Shown piece by piece: positions 18,038 through 26,909 of a DNA stretch of 64,000 nucleotides. The position numbers were made by a program, and so were the translations under genes. A model generated the notes under the pieces. That model had not been told where the DNA came from. It was given only the letters and a program-made list of their open reading frames with translations, and did not search any database. The stretch covers positions 1 through 64,000 of the forward strand of contig JAKSIL010000011.1 in NCBI GenBank assembly GCA_024398815.1, in the 5' to 3' direction. This DNA comes from Fibrobacter sp. GTDB lineage: Bacteria > Fibrobacterota > Fibrobacteria > Fibrobacterales > Fibrobacteraceae. How positions within the stretch are numbered: position 1 is the stretch's first letter; each line of letters begins with the position of its first letter.

Positions 18038-18532
18038 ATGGCTAGAAGAACTCGTAAATATAGCGAAGACGTACCTTTCTCCCTCACTTCCATGATGGAC
18101 ATGATGACCATTATTCTGGTGTTCATGATCAAGAACTTGGATGCTGAAGGTCAGTTGCTCACCCAGGCCGAAAACTTGATTCTGCCGATCTCCACCTCGA
18201 AGATCCAGCCGAAGACAGTTTCTCTGACTGTGGTGGTCGACGCCAACTACGTTATCGCCGATAATGAACAGGTGGTTCCGACCGCCGACGTGCTCGCTCA
18301 GGAAGACTTGCTTGTCGCCAAGCTCGATGAAATCCTGAAGGACCGTCGCGCCATCGAACAGGAACACGCTCTCAAGATGGGCCTTCCTGCCGATGAAGCC
18401 GGTAACATCATTGTCCAGATCGACAAGAATATCCCGTACGATGCGATGTATAAGGTGATGGCCACCTGTGGCTTCTCCGGATACACGAATATCGCATTCG
18501 CCGTGATGGAAAAGAACGGCGGGGAGGAATAA
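18038..18532 (+). CDS. ExbD/TolR-family biopolymer transport protein
   Basis: A 164-residue single-pass protein. The N-terminal membrane segment 'PFSLTSMMDMMTIILVFMI' keeps the family's essential Asp (D21). The periplasmic part contains the ExbD-type fold, ending 'MYKVMATCGFSGYTNIAFAVM' near the C-terminus. It starts 2 bases after the previous stop, with the AGGAGG-type site inside the upstream gene end. With the ExbB-like protein it should form the proton-conducting stator. Confidence 0.93.
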   Translation: MARRTRKYSEDVPFSLTSMMDMMTIILVFMIKNLDAEGQLLTQAENLILPISTSKIQPKTVSLTVVVDANYVIADNEQVVPTADVLAQEDLLVAKLDEILKDRRAIEQEHALKMGLPADEAGNIIVQIDKNIPYDAMYKVMATCGFSGYTNIAFAVMEKNGGEE

Positions 18533-18534
18533 TT

Positions 18535-19470
18535 ATGGCTAAGAAAAAACAGCAAGTAGATCCGTTAGTAGCGTCCCTCATGCCGGAATCCGACAAGAAG
18601 ATGGGTGCTATCGCCGGTATCTCCGTGATTGTTGCTCTTGCAATCTCTCTTTGGGCTTCCATGTACGAAGCTGTGGTCGACGAAGTGATCTTCGAAGAAT
18701 CTGCAGCCGAGAACCTTTCTGCATCCATGGTCATGGATGAAAAGAAGGAAGAGAAGAAGGAAGAGAAGAAGAAGGAAGAGCCGAAGAAGCCTCGTAAGAA
18801 GGCCGGTGGCGGTGGTAAGCCGCGTGGTAAGGGTCAGCCCAACGCTCCGCAGACTCGCGGCGTGCTCAAGCTCCTTACTGCACAGACCAAGAACGCCAGT
18901 GCTGCTGCTTACGACCTCATGAAGAACCAGAAGTTCACTAAGGACATCGATAAGGTTCTTAAGGACGTGGCAGGCCTCCAGACTACGGGTAAGACCGTGC
19001 TCGGTGGTCGTCGCGGTAAGGCTGACGGTGGCTTCAACGAAGGTTATGCCGAAGGTGGTTCCGGTGGTATCGGTGACGGCCTTGCAGGTCTTCTTGGCGG
19101 TGGTGGCGGTGGTATCGCTACCAAGGCTAAGGGTTCCATCAAGACTCCGTCTGAACGCGATATCGACATGGGCGCCGGTGGTGGTTCCCGTTCCGCTGCA
19201 GACATCATGAAGGTTGTCCGTCAGCGTACTCCGGGTCTCCGTCACATCTATAACAAGTTCCTGAAGAAGAAACCGGGATTCCAGGGTAAGGTTACCTTGA
19301 AGTTCACGATTGCTCCGGGTGGCGAAATCATCAGCATTTCCATTGCTTCTTCCACCACTGGTTACGGCGAATTTGATGGCGAAATCAAGACCGCTGTGAG
19401 CCGCTGGAAGTTCAGCAAGGTGAAGTCTGGTAACACGACGGTAACCATTCCGTTCACGTTCTCCGAATAA
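18535..19470 (+). CDS. AgmX/TonB-type energy-transducing protein
   Basis: A 311-residue protein with one N-terminal membrane segment (about 24-42), a Lys/Glu stretch (about 68-85), Gly/Lys-rich low-complexity regions (about 88-105 and 180-195), and a C-terminal domain (about 225-311) of the AgmX/PglI type. That domain shows 'LRHIYNKFLKKKPGFQGKV', 'FTIAPGGEI' and final 'AVSRWKFSKV...IPFTF', the plan shared with TonB C-termini. It would span the periplasm and pass force from the ExbB/ExbD motor to outer-membrane partners. It is the last gene of the operon, 2 bases after the second exbD, and a strong terminator follows. Confidence 0.88.
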   Translation: MAKKKQQVDPLVASLMPESDKKMGAIAGISVIVALAISLWASMYEAVVDEVIFEESAAENLSASMVMDEKKEEKKEEKKKEEPKKPRKKAGGGGKPRGKGQPNAPQTRGVLKLLTAQTKNASAAAYDLMKNQKFTKDIDKVLKDVAGLQTTGKTVLGGRRGKADGGFNEGYAEGGSGGIGDGLAGLLGGGGGGIATKAKGSIKTPSERDIDMGAGGGSRSAADIMKVVRQRTPGLRHIYNKFLKKKPGFQGKVTLKFTIAPGGEIISISIASSTTGYGEFDGEIKTAVSRWKFSKVKSGNTTVTIPFTFSE

Positions 19471-19502
19471 TCTTCAGAACTCCGCATTTTTGTGCGAAAA
19501 AG

Positions 19503-19532
19503 GGCTCGGTGAAAAAACCGAGCCTTTTTTTT
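19503..19532 (+). terminator. Strong intrinsic terminator ending the motor operon
   Basis: Perfect 8-bp stem GGCTCGGT/ACCGAGCC with a 6-base loop, followed by eight T residues (19525-19532). Confidence 0.9.
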
Positions 19533-19541
19533 ATTTTTCTG

Positions 19542-19570
19542 TTGCGTTTTCGCTAGAATAAAACTAACTT
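19542..19570 (+). promoter_or_regulatory. Promoter of the barrel gene
   Basis: TTGCGT (19542-19547), a 17-base spacer and TAACTT (19565-19570) lie right after the operon terminator; AGGAG precedes the ATG at 19601. Confidence 0.5.
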
Positions 19571-19600
19571 TAAGGTAGAATTTTCAATAGGAGTCTTGTA

Positions 19601-20890
19601 ATGAACTTGAGATCAGCTGTCGCAGTAGGCGTTGCTTTCGGAATTCTCGGCGTAGGTTCCGCTTTTGCAACTTTCGCTCGCATTGAATCCATGGGCAAGA
19701 ACACTACTTACATCATGGACGATGTAAGCATTTTCGACAACCCGGCGAACATCAATCTTTATCCGAATTACTTGATTGGTGAATTCGGACCTTATACCGA
19801 GGACGTGCCTGCTGGTACGAACCAGGATCCGATGCATCCGAACTTCGGTGGCATCTTCTCCATCTCTCTCGGTGACGAAAACAATCCGGACCCGCGTCTC
19901 TCCATTGGCGGTCTCTTCGGTCGCGTTTCTGAACTCGCCATGTACTTGCCGACTCGCGTTGTTGGCGACAACGTCAAGGACACTTCTGCTGTGCCCGAAA
20001 CCGTGACGAACTTCGATGGCTTCTTGGGCGGTACGCTTTCTAACGGCGACGCTTGGGGCTTGCATGTTTACATTGCTCACCAGGATGGTGGCGACGTCAC
20101 TCCGAGTGGTGACTACCAGGTGAGTAGCGGTTCCTACGCTTCTATCGTCCAGGCAGACGGTGGCTTGAACCTCCAGTTCGGTGGCAACATCGACTTCGAG
20201 TTCAGCTTCGGCTTGGCCCGCATCCAGTACGGTCCGGATCACAAGAACTTCTTCGATGACGGCGACTTCTCCTTCTTGGCAAAGTCTCGCGCCTTCTTCA
20301 CTCTCGAAGCTCTCGATGGTGAATTGGTGCCGGCATTCTCCATGAAGTTGATCGATGCCCCGGGGATTGACAACAAGCGCACGCAGGCCGGTCTTGGCAT
20401 CAACGTCGCTCTCGACCGTGGCTTCTTCTGGTTGGGCGCCGACTTCATCTGGGACATGTTCAAGACTCATGATTGGACATTCGACTACACGACTGGCGAA
20501 TCCATCTACAACTCTCAGGGCGACGACGATCCCGCTTGGGACAAGCGCACCGAGGTCGGTGGTATGATCAGCTTCGGTATCGAACGTAACATCTGGTGGG
20601 ATTGGTTCGTCATCCGCGTTGGCGGTCAGAAGTCCATCCTCTATACGGAATGCAACCAGAACGAAAAGAACGAAGGCAAGTCCGGTGTCTGCATTGATGA
20701 CGGCACCTTCTTCAGCACGAACCCGTTGGCCGATGGCACTGCCAAGGACCACGTTGGCTTCGGCTTCGGTGTGAACATCGAAGAAAAGTTGAAGATCGAC
20801 GTGACTGTTGCTGAAGACCTCCTGTTCCGCAACCCGTTCCAGGGCGAAGGACGTCTGTTCTCCCGCATCTCCGCCACCTACTCCTTCTAA
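19601..20890 (+). CDS. Predicted outer-membrane beta-barrel protein
   Basis: A 429-residue exported protein with a signal peptide (about 1-23, 'GVGSAFA'). The mature start 'RIESMGKNTTYIMDDVSIFDNPANINLYPNYLI' (in two parts: an 'ESMG' turn and an 'NPANI' motif) recalls barrel proteins of the PorV/FadL type. The rest alternates aromatic and small residues and ends 'RISATYSF', a typical C-terminal strand with a terminal Phe recognised by the BAM machinery. It has its own promoter and terminator, so it is a separate unit just after the motor operon. Substrate and partners are unknown; a link to the motor is inferred from position only. Confidence 0.75.
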   Translation: MNLRSAVAVGVAFGILGVGSAFATFARIESMGKNTTYIMDDVSIFDNPANINLYPNYLIGEFGPYTEDVPAGTNQDPMHPNFGGIFSISLGDENNPDPRLSIGGLFGRVSELAMYLPTRVVGDNVKDTSAVPETVTNFDGFLGGTLSNGDAWGLHVYIAHQDGGDVTPSGDYQVSSGSYASIVQADGGLNLQFGGNIDFEFSFGLARIQYGPDHKNFFDDGDFSFLAKSRAFFTLEALDGELVPAFSMKLIDAPGIDNKRTQAGLGINVALDRGFFWLGADFIWDMFKTHDWTFDYTTGESIYNSQGDDDPAWDKRTEVGGMISFGIERNIWWDWFVIRVGGQKSILYTECNQNEKNEGKSGVCIDDGTFFSTNPLADGTAKDHVGFGFGVNIEEKLKIDVTVAEDLLFRNPFQGEGRLFSRISATYSF

Positions 20891-20915
20891 TCTCTATCCG
20901 CAATTTGGATAAAAA

Positions 20916-20941
20916 AGACCAGCTGAAAGGCTGGTCTTTTT
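20916..20941 (+). terminator. Intrinsic terminator after the barrel gene
   Basis: AGACCAGC (20916-20923) pairs with GCTGGTCT (20930-20937) around a 6-base loop, extended by A and T runs; T residues follow. Confidence 0.85.
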
Positions 20942-20954
20942 GTATCTTTGAAGT

Positions 20955-21320
20955 ATGAAGAAAATTTTTGCTTTAATTATTTTGTCTGTAATCGCGTTGT
21001 GCGGTTGCTCCGAACGCCCTGATCGTATTGAAAAGAAGCTCGAAGGCTACCTGCAGGAAGACTTGAAATTCATGGTGGCGGAGACCATGCGCGCTTCTGG
21101 CAAAAGCGGCTTGAGCGAAGAACCCTATTACCGTGTAAAGGATTTTCGTTTGTTTGACGGTGCCGCGGCAGAAATCTATTCGGCCTACGCCGAGGTGGAC
21201 TTCTTCATTTACAAGGACATCGCCATGCACGAGAAGCGCAAGTACCGTTACGACGCTGTCGGCAGGCATTGGGACCGCTATTTCAAGGAACTTCGATTTG
21301 GCAAGGATTCGATTCCCTAG
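20955..21320 (+). CDS. Small lipoprotein of unknown function
   Basis: A 121-residue protein with a lipoprotein signal: 'MKKIFALIILSVIALCGCSE', with the lipobox Cys at residue 18. The mature part is charged, mixed alpha/beta, with 'YYRVKDFRLFDGAAAEIYSAYAEV' and no recognised family. It lies between the barrel terminator and mreB and has a weak ribosome site. It may be in the same transcript as the rod-shape genes, as only 70 bases separate it from mreB. Confidence 0.7.
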   Translation: MKKIFALIILSVIALCGCSERPDRIEKKLEGYLQEDLKFMVAETMRASGKSGLSEEPYYRVKDFRLFDGAAAEIYSAYAEVDFFIYKDIAMHEKRKYRYDAVGRHWDRYFKELRFGKDSIP

Positions 21321-21390
21321 TGGTCACGCTTTTTTTCTGAAATACTATATTTTTTTTGTGTGAGTCAAATTTTTTAGGAAGGGTACCACT

Positions 21391-22413
21391 TTGTTCGGTC
21401 TTTTTTCTTGTGATATCGGTATTGATCTTGGCACGGCAAACACTCTTGTCCACGTGGCCGGCCAGGGAATTGTAATTAACGAACCTACGGTGATTGCTGT
21501 GGACAGCAAGAACAACCGTGTTTCGGCTATCGGTTTCGAAGCAAAGAAAATGCTTGGCCGTACTCCGGGTGAAACCCGTGCCGTGCGCCCCATGCGCGAT
21601 GGCGTGATTGCCGATTTCGAGTTGGTGGAAACTTTGTTGCAGACCTTCATCAAGCGCGTGCAGAAGTACCCGCTGTGGATGGTGAAACCTCGTGTGGTAG
21701 TCGGCGTGCCCAGCGGCATTACCGAAGTTGAAAAGCGCGCTGTGATTGACGCCGCTCGCCAGGCCGGTGCCAAGGAAGTTCACTTGGTTCACGAACCTAT
21801 GGCCGCTGCCGTGGGCATGGGCATTCCTGTCGAAGATCCTGTGGGCAACATGATTGTGGATATCGGCGGTGGTACGTCTGACATTGCCGTCATCGCTTTG
21901 AACGGCACTGTTTGCAACGCTTCTGTGCGCGTTGGCGGCGACGAGATGGACGAAGCCATTGTTCGCTACCTGCGCACTATGTACAACCTCCAGGTTGGCG
22001 AAAGCACTGCCGAACAGATCAAGATTCAGATTGGCTCTGCAAGCCCGCTCGAAGAAGAACTTACTATGGATGTGAAGGGTCACGACTTTATTGCCGGCAT
22101 GCCTCGCACCATGACTATCAGAAGCGAAGAAATTCGCGAAGCCTTGAACGAACCTGTGACTGCGATTATCGAAGCGGTGAAGCAGGCGTTGAGCATGACT
22201 CCGGCTGAACTCTCTGCCGATATTTACGACAAGGGTATCATCATGACCGGTGGCGGTTCTCAGCTCCGCGGCTTTGACGAACGCATCCGCAAGGAAACGG
22301 GACTTTCCGTGAATGTCATCGACGAAGCCCTGGTCTGCGTTTGCAAGGGCGCAGCCCGCATTCTCGAAGATCTCGACAAGTACCGTCCTGTATTGATTGC
22401 TTCTTCTAATTAA
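21391..22413 (+). CDS. mreB: Rod-shape actin homologue MreB
   Basis: Cytoplasmic actin-like ATPase that guides lateral wall synthesis. The 340-residue protein has the phosphate 1 motif 'DIGIDLGTANTLV', phosphate 2 'DIGGGTSDIAVI' and adenosine motif 'MTGGGSQLRGFDERI'. The start is TTG at 21391, placed 8-9 bases after AGGAAGG; no in-frame ATG or GTG fits. It heads a five-gene operon with mreC, mreD, mrdA and rodA, all tightly packed. Confidence 0.97.
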   Translation: MFGLFSCDIGIDLGTANTLVHVAGQGIVINEPTVIAVDSKNNRVSAIGFEAKKMLGRTPGETRAVRPMRDGVIADFELVETLLQTFIKRVQKYPLWMVKPRVVVGVPSGITEVEKRAVIDAARQAGAKEVHLVHEPMAAAVGMGIPVEDPVGNMIVDIGGGTSDIAVIALNGTVCNASVRVGGDEMDEAIVRYLRTMYNLQVGESTAEQIKIQIGSASPLEEELTMDVKGHDFIAGMPRTMTIRSEEIREALNEPVTAIIEAVKQALSMTPAELSADIYDKGIIMTGGGSQLRGFDERIRKETGLSVNVIDEALVCVCKGAARILEDLDKYRPVLIASSN

Positions 22414-22436
22414 TCGAATCGCTACACCGTAGATCG

Positions 22437-23264
22437 ATGCTAAGGGCTTTTCGCTTTATTGTCGAACTGTTTACTCAAAGACATGGCGTTGTCGCTTTTG
22501 TCTTTTTCTTGATGCTCGGCTTTTTGATGCGACAGGCTCCGAACTTTGTTCGCGAGAACATTGTCTCTACGGCGCTGGGCTCGGTGTTCTATCCGGCCCA
22601 GATGGTGATTTCTTCGATAAATTCCTTCAGGTCCGTAGTTAGCGAAAACGAACAGCTGAAAGAAGAGAATGCTCGCTTGAGGCAGGAAACCTACTATGCC
22701 AGTGAGGCCCTGCAAGAACTGGCTAGACTGCACACCTTGGTCCGCTTTGACGACAAGTGGGATTTTCCCATTGTGACGTCGCGCGTGGTGGGCCACAATC
22801 CCGGTCGCTTCCTTACGACGCTTGTCATCAATCGAGGGACGAATCACGGCGTGAAAGAGAATATGCCCGTGTTTTCGATGAAAGGTCTTGTGGGCAAGGT
22901 GACGAAAGCGAGCTACACGCATTCCCGTGTGCAGTTGCTGGTGGATCCGAATCTTAAGTTGTCTGTAATCGAGAAGAAATCGCGCATTGTAGGCTTTCTC
23001 GAATCTGTGGACGGTCGTATGCTTACGGCGATGATTCCGACTCATGCAGGCGTGAAGGAGGGCGATACTCTGGTGACTTCGGGCCTTGGCGGAATTTTTC
23101 CGAAGGGGATTCCTGTTGGCACGGTGAAGGCCGTTCGCAAGGCTGACCTCGACGTGATGCGTTCCATGGATGTCGTGCCTTTCCAGGAATTTGCGGCCCT
23201 CGAAGAAGTCTTTGTGATGGAAAAGGAACCTGAATGGATTATCCAGGAGCTGCTCGATGAATAG
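22437..23264 (+). CDS. mreC: Rod-shape protein MreC
   Basis: Bitopic inner-membrane protein that activates the elongasome. The 275-residue chain has one N-terminal membrane helix (about 18-34), a coiled coil (about 60-105, 'SENEQLKEENARLRQE'), and the beta-rich periplasmic domain ('TLVINRGTNHGVKENMPVFS', 'GLVGKVTKAS'). It starts 23 bases after mreB and overlaps mreD by 8 bases. Confidence 0.95.
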   Translation: MLRAFRFIVELFTQRHGVVAFVFFLMLGFLMRQAPNFVRENIVSTALGSVFYPAQMVISSINSFRSVVSENEQLKEENARLRQETYYASEALQELARLHTLVRFDDKWDFPIVTSRVVGHNPGRFLTTLVINRGTNHGVKENMPVFSMKGLVGKVTKASYTHSRVQLLVDPNLKLSVIEKKSRIVGFLESVDGRMLTAMIPTHAGVKEGDTLVTSGLGGIFPKGIPVGTVKAVRKADLDVMRSMDVVPFQEFAALEEVFVMEKEPEWIIQELLDE

Positions 23265-23745
23265 TTTCAAGTGGATAAAGGTTCTTTTGCTGTTCGTGTT
23301 CTGCTTTATTTTGCAGACCACGGTTTCGGAATGGTTGCAGATTTTTGGCGCCGGTCCCGATTTCGTCATCATCCTGATTGTGTCGGTCGCTATCAAGCAC
23401 GGCCCTGCTGCCGGGTGCCTGTGGGGATTCCTGGCGGGCTTTACGCAGGATGTGTACGCTCCTGTGGAATGGCTTGGCGTGCATTCGATTTCGATGACGG
23501 TTCTTGGATTTGCCGTGGGGCAGCTTGAAGAAAAGTTCCTGACTTTGAATTTGCCGACCAAGGTGGCTGTCCTTGCCATTGGATTCTTTGCTTGCGACTT
23601 GATTTACTTTGTCTTGACTGGTCTTGAAAAGGATGTGGTGATGAACCTGTTCTTGTCAAAAACTGTTCCCGAGTGCTTGTATACGGTTGTAGTGGGGGCT
23701 GTTGTATTCCACTTGTCGTCGGGGCGCCAAAAGAAGAATGTATAG
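23257..23745 (+). CDS. mreD: Rod-shape protein MreD
   Basis: A 162-residue integral membrane protein with about five hydrophobic segments, including 'FVIILIVSVAIKHGPAAGCLWGFLAGFTQDV', which carries the conserved G-x-x-x-G-F--G---D pattern of MreD. The start overlaps the end of mreC by 8 bases and its stop overlaps the start of mrdA, so translation is coupled. Confidence 0.93.
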   Translation: MNSFKWIKVLLLFVFCFILQTTVSEWLQIFGAGPDFVIILIVSVAIKHGPAAGCLWGFLAGFTQDVYAPVEWLGVHSISMTVLGFAVGQLEEKFLTLNLPTKVAVLAIGFFACDLIYFVLTGLEKDVVMNLFLSKTVPECLYTVVVGAVVFHLSSGRQKKNV

Positions 23746-25582
23746 CGCAAACGAAAACGGCGAATCCCAGACAAAAAGCTGGAACGTCCTGGTGTTCATG
23801 GGCGCTGTAATTTTGTTCTTTACCATATTGCTCGTGCGCCTTTATTCGCTGCAGTACACTCATTACGATGAGAACATGCAGCGATCCGAAAACAACCGCA
23901 TACGCAAGGTGGAACTGGTCGCCGAACGCGGCTACATTTACGACCGCAATGGCGTGATGCTTGTGCGCAACAGGCCTTCGTACCAGATAGCCCTTTCGGC
24001 TATGGGACTTCCCCGCAAAAAGGCGGACCGCGATTCCGTTTTCAACAGGCTGCTCCGCATTACCGACAAGGATGGCGTCCGCATTTTCGACTCCCTTTCG
24101 GTGGATACAGCTTTTCAGCGCAGCCGTTGGATCAAGAACAGGCCGATCCGCTTTTACGAGGACGCCTCTACCGAACAGGTGGCGCTCATAGAGGAACATT
24201 CGTCGGAACTCCCGGGCGTTATCACGGTCATCGAGTCCCGCCGTGAATACCCCTATGGGACTCTTGCATCGCACGTGCTAGGCTATACGAGTGAAATTTC
24301 CGAAGAACAGTTGAAACTTCCCGAATACGAAAACTACTCTCAGGGCGACCGCATTGGCCAAAAGGGGCTGGAGCAGGGCTACGACCAGGAATTCCGTGGC
24401 AAGAACGGTGTAAAGCTGGTGGAAGTCAATGCTTCGGGCCGAGAAATCGGAGTCGTGGACGGCGTTGAAGGCATGGCGCCTGTTCCTGGCCTTCACCTGG
24501 TTTCGACAATCGACCTCAAGTTGCAGAAGGTTGCCGAGGAAGCCATTCCCGACAGTGCCAAGGGTGCCCTGGTGGCCATCGACCCGAGAAACGGTGAAAT
24601 CCTCGCCATGGTCAGCTCGCCCCGTCTGGACCCGAATATCTTTTCGTTGAAAAGGAAGGAACGCAACAAGGGATGGGCGCAGGTGGCGCTCGATGCCATG
24701 CACCCGCTGACCAACCGCGCTATTTCGGGAACGTATACGCCGGCATCCGTCTTTAAGCTCGTGACGGCTGGCGCAGGCCTCGAAAACGGGATTCTCTCGG
24801 AATCGAAATACTATTCCAAACCGTGTACGGGGGGCTACCAGTACGGTTCCCGCTACCAGAAATGCTGGGGTACCCATGGCAACTTGAACGTGGTCCATGC
24901 GATTAGGCTTTCGTGTGACGTGTTCTTTTACCAGGCGGGCCTCGATATCGACATGGCGCGTATCAACGAGTTCGGTCGCCGCTATGGTTTAGGCGAAAAT
25001 CCGCTTGGCATAGACATCCCTGGCGAAAAGGGTGGCTGGCTTCCGGATTCTGCCTCGTTCAATGCCAAGAACAAGCGCTTGGGCTGGCGTTGGGCCAGGG
25101 GCCTTATACTGAACCTCTCCATTGGCCAAGGGCAGCTGGTGACGCCTTTGCAGCAGGCCGTGCTTGTAGGGTCCTTGGCAACGAACAAGGGCGTTTACAA
25201 GCCTCACTTGATGAAGGAACTCCGCAAGTCCGACGGAACGGTGGTCAAAAGGTTCGAACCCGAAATCATACGTCCGGGCAACATGAAGCCAGAAACTCAC
25301 AGGGTGCTCATGGCCGCCATGGATTCCGTGGTGAACCATCCGGGCGGAACGGGCAAACGTGGCGCTGTTCCCGGAATCCGCGTGGGCGCAAAGACCGGTT
25401 CGGGCGAATGGAAAAAGGGCGAAAAGACGCACGCCTGGTATGCTGCCGTGGCTCCTCTCGACAATCCTGAAATCGCTGTAGCCGTAATCATGGAAGCCGC
25501 TGGCGGCGGTGGCGCCGTTTCGGGCCCCATCGCGCGGAAGGTGCTGATGGCGTATTTTGGCAAGGAGGACGAGCCGAAATGA
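23738..25582 (+). CDS. mrdA: Penicillin-binding protein 2, elongasome transpeptidase
   Basis: A 614-residue class B PBP that cross-links peptidoglycan during elongation. It has an N-terminal membrane anchor (about 18-38), a dimerisation domain, and a transpeptidase domain with SxxK as 'SVFK' (337-340, the Ser is the acyl-enzyme nucleophile), 'SCD' (392-394) and 'KTG' (552-554). The ATG at 23738 overlaps the mreD stop; an upstream in-frame start at 23702 lies inside mreD and is less likely. rodA overlaps its end by 4 bases. Confidence 0.95.
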   Translation: MYSANENGESQTKSWNVLVFMGAVILFFTILLVRLYSLQYTHYDENMQRSENNRIRKVELVAERGYIYDRNGVMLVRNRPSYQIALSAMGLPRKKADRDSVFNRLLRITDKDGVRIFDSLSVDTAFQRSRWIKNRPIRFYEDASTEQVALIEEHSSELPGVITVIESRREYPYGTLASHVLGYTSEISEEQLKLPEYENYSQGDRIGQKGLEQGYDQEFRGKNGVKLVEVNASGREIGVVDGVEGMAPVPGLHLVSTIDLKLQKVAEEAIPDSAKGALVAIDPRNGEILAMVSSPRLDPNIFSLKRKERNKGWAQVALDAMHPLTNRAISGTYTPASVFKLVTAGAGLENGILSESKYYSKPCTGGYQYGSRYQKCWGTHGNLNVVHAIRLSCDVFFYQAGLDIDMARINEFGRRYGLGENPLGIDIPGEKGGWLPDSASFNAKNKRLGWRWARGLILNLSIGQGQLVTPLQQAVLVGSLATNKGVYKPHLMKELRKSDGTVVKRFEPEIIRPGNMKPETHRVLMAAMDSVVNHPGGTGKRGAVPGIRVGAKTGSGEWKKGEKTHAWYAAVAPLDNPEIAVAVIMEAAGGGGAVSGPIARKVLMAYFGKEDEPK

Positions 25583-26832
25583 GTACCGGAAGATTTTTGG
25601 ACAAGTCCTTGAAGTTTGACTGGGTGTTCATGATTGTGACTCTCGCTCTGATGACGAGTGGGGTTGTCTTGGTGTATTCGGCCACGTCGAACGAAGACGT
25701 CGTTTTTTACGAGTCCTTCTGGTTTAAGCAGATTGTGTATTTTTGCAGCGGCATTTTGCTTGCCGCGGGTATTGTGTTCTTGAAAATCCATTGGCTGAAG
25801 CGCATAACGGTTCCGTTTTATGCTGTGGCGTTGATTTTGCTTTGCGTGGTGCTGTTCTTTGCGGGTGACGTTGTGAAGGGCGCCGGTCGTTGGATTGACC
25901 TTGGTTTCTTGAAGTTGCAGCCTTCCGAGTTTGCAAAGATTGCGTACCTCTTGACGATTTCGTATTGGCTTTCCAAACATCCTGTTAGTTTATTTAAAAT
26001 CAAATCCTTCGCAATGCCTTTTGTCCTCTTTATCGTGCCGTTTGCGCTTGTGCTGAAACAGCCCGATTTGAGTACGGCGCTCGTCTTTATCGCCGTCACC
26101 TACGTAGGGTTCTTTTTTGCAGGGCTGACCCTTACCGACATGTTCCTTTTGGCAAGCCCCGTATTTTCTGTGCTGTTCTCGCATTCGCAGACGATGGCGT
26201 TCCAGATTCTGTGGGGGCTTCTGATATGCGCGGTCGTGTTCGCACTTGTGCGTCGCAGGTTGCCCAAGGTCTTGACGGTTGTGTTCCTTGCGGCGAACAT
26301 TTTGGCGGGCTATGCCAGTTCGATGGCGTGGAACATGCTTGAACCGCACCAGCAGAAGCGCGTGAACACTTTCCTCGACCCGATGAGCGACCCTCTTGGC
26401 GATGGTTACCAGGTGCTGCAGTCTTTGACGGCCATCGGTTCCGGTGGACTGACAGGCAAGGGTTTTGGAAACGGTACGCAGACGAACTTGGCGTTCTTGC
26501 CCGAGGAACACACGGACTTCATCTTTAGCGTGCTTGGGGAACAGTTCGGATTTGCGGGGTGTGCGTTCATCCTGCTTCTGTACGCCATATTCCTGTGGCG
26601 CGCGTCGTCCATCTGCAAGCTTTATTCCGACCCGTTCATTACGCTCGTTACCATGGGCGCCTGTACGATATTCCTGTTCCACATCATCGTGAACATCGCC
26701 ATGACGGTCGGGCTCATGCCCGTGACAGGGCTTCCGCTGCCGTTCCTGTCGTACGGCGGTTCGTTTGCGCTTACTTGCATGGTCTTGGTGGGCGGTTTGA
26801 TGTGCATGCGATACCAAGGGCAGCGCGAGTAG
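25579..26832 (+). CDS. rodA: Peptidoglycan glycosyltransferase RodA
   Basis: SEDS-family membrane polymerase that works with the PBP2 upstream. The 417-residue protein has about ten membrane segments and the family motifs 'KGAGRWIDLGFLKLQPSEFAK', 'PDLSTA', 'GSGGLTGKGFGNG', 'LPEEHTDFIFSVLGEQFGF' and 'GLPLPFLSYGGS'. It overlaps mrdA by 4 bases (ATGA) and ends the rod-shape operon. Confidence 0.96.
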   Translation: MSTGRFLDKSLKFDWVFMIVTLALMTSGVVLVYSATSNEDVVFYESFWFKQIVYFCSGILLAAGIVFLKIHWLKRITVPFYAVALILLCVVLFFAGDVVKGAGRWIDLGFLKLQPSEFAKIAYLLTISYWLSKHPVSLFKIKSFAMPFVLFIVPFALVLKQPDLSTALVFIAVTYVGFFFAGLTLTDMFLLASPVFSVLFSHSQTMAFQILWGLLICAVVFALVRRRLPKVLTVVFLAANILAGYASSMAWNMLEPHQQKRVNTFLDPMSDPLGDGYQVLQSLTAIGSGGLTGKGFGNGTQTNLAFLPEEHTDFIFSVLGEQFGFAGCAFILLLYAIFLWRASSICKLYSDPFITLVTMGACTIFLFHIIVNIAMTVGLMPVTGLPLPFLSYGGSFALTCMVLVGGLMCMRYQGQRE

Positions 26833-26882
26833 CTTGTAAACAAAAAATTTCGTACAATCCGGTAACAGTTTTGCCGAAAAAT

Positions 26883-26909
26883 CCGTCTTTATAGAAAAAG
26901 GCGGTTTTT
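26883..26909 (+). terminator. Intrinsic terminator of rodA abutting the comF start
   Basis: CCGTCTTT (26883-26890) pairs with AAAGGCGG (26897-26904), one G-U pair, followed by five T residues that run straight into the comF ATG at 26910. A-tracts upstream extend the stem. Confidence 0.7.

Noticed and set aside
23702-23737. Upstream start for mrdA
   Set aside because: It lies inside mreD and lacks a ribosome site; the ATG at 23738 overlaps the mreD stop in the usual coupled manner.
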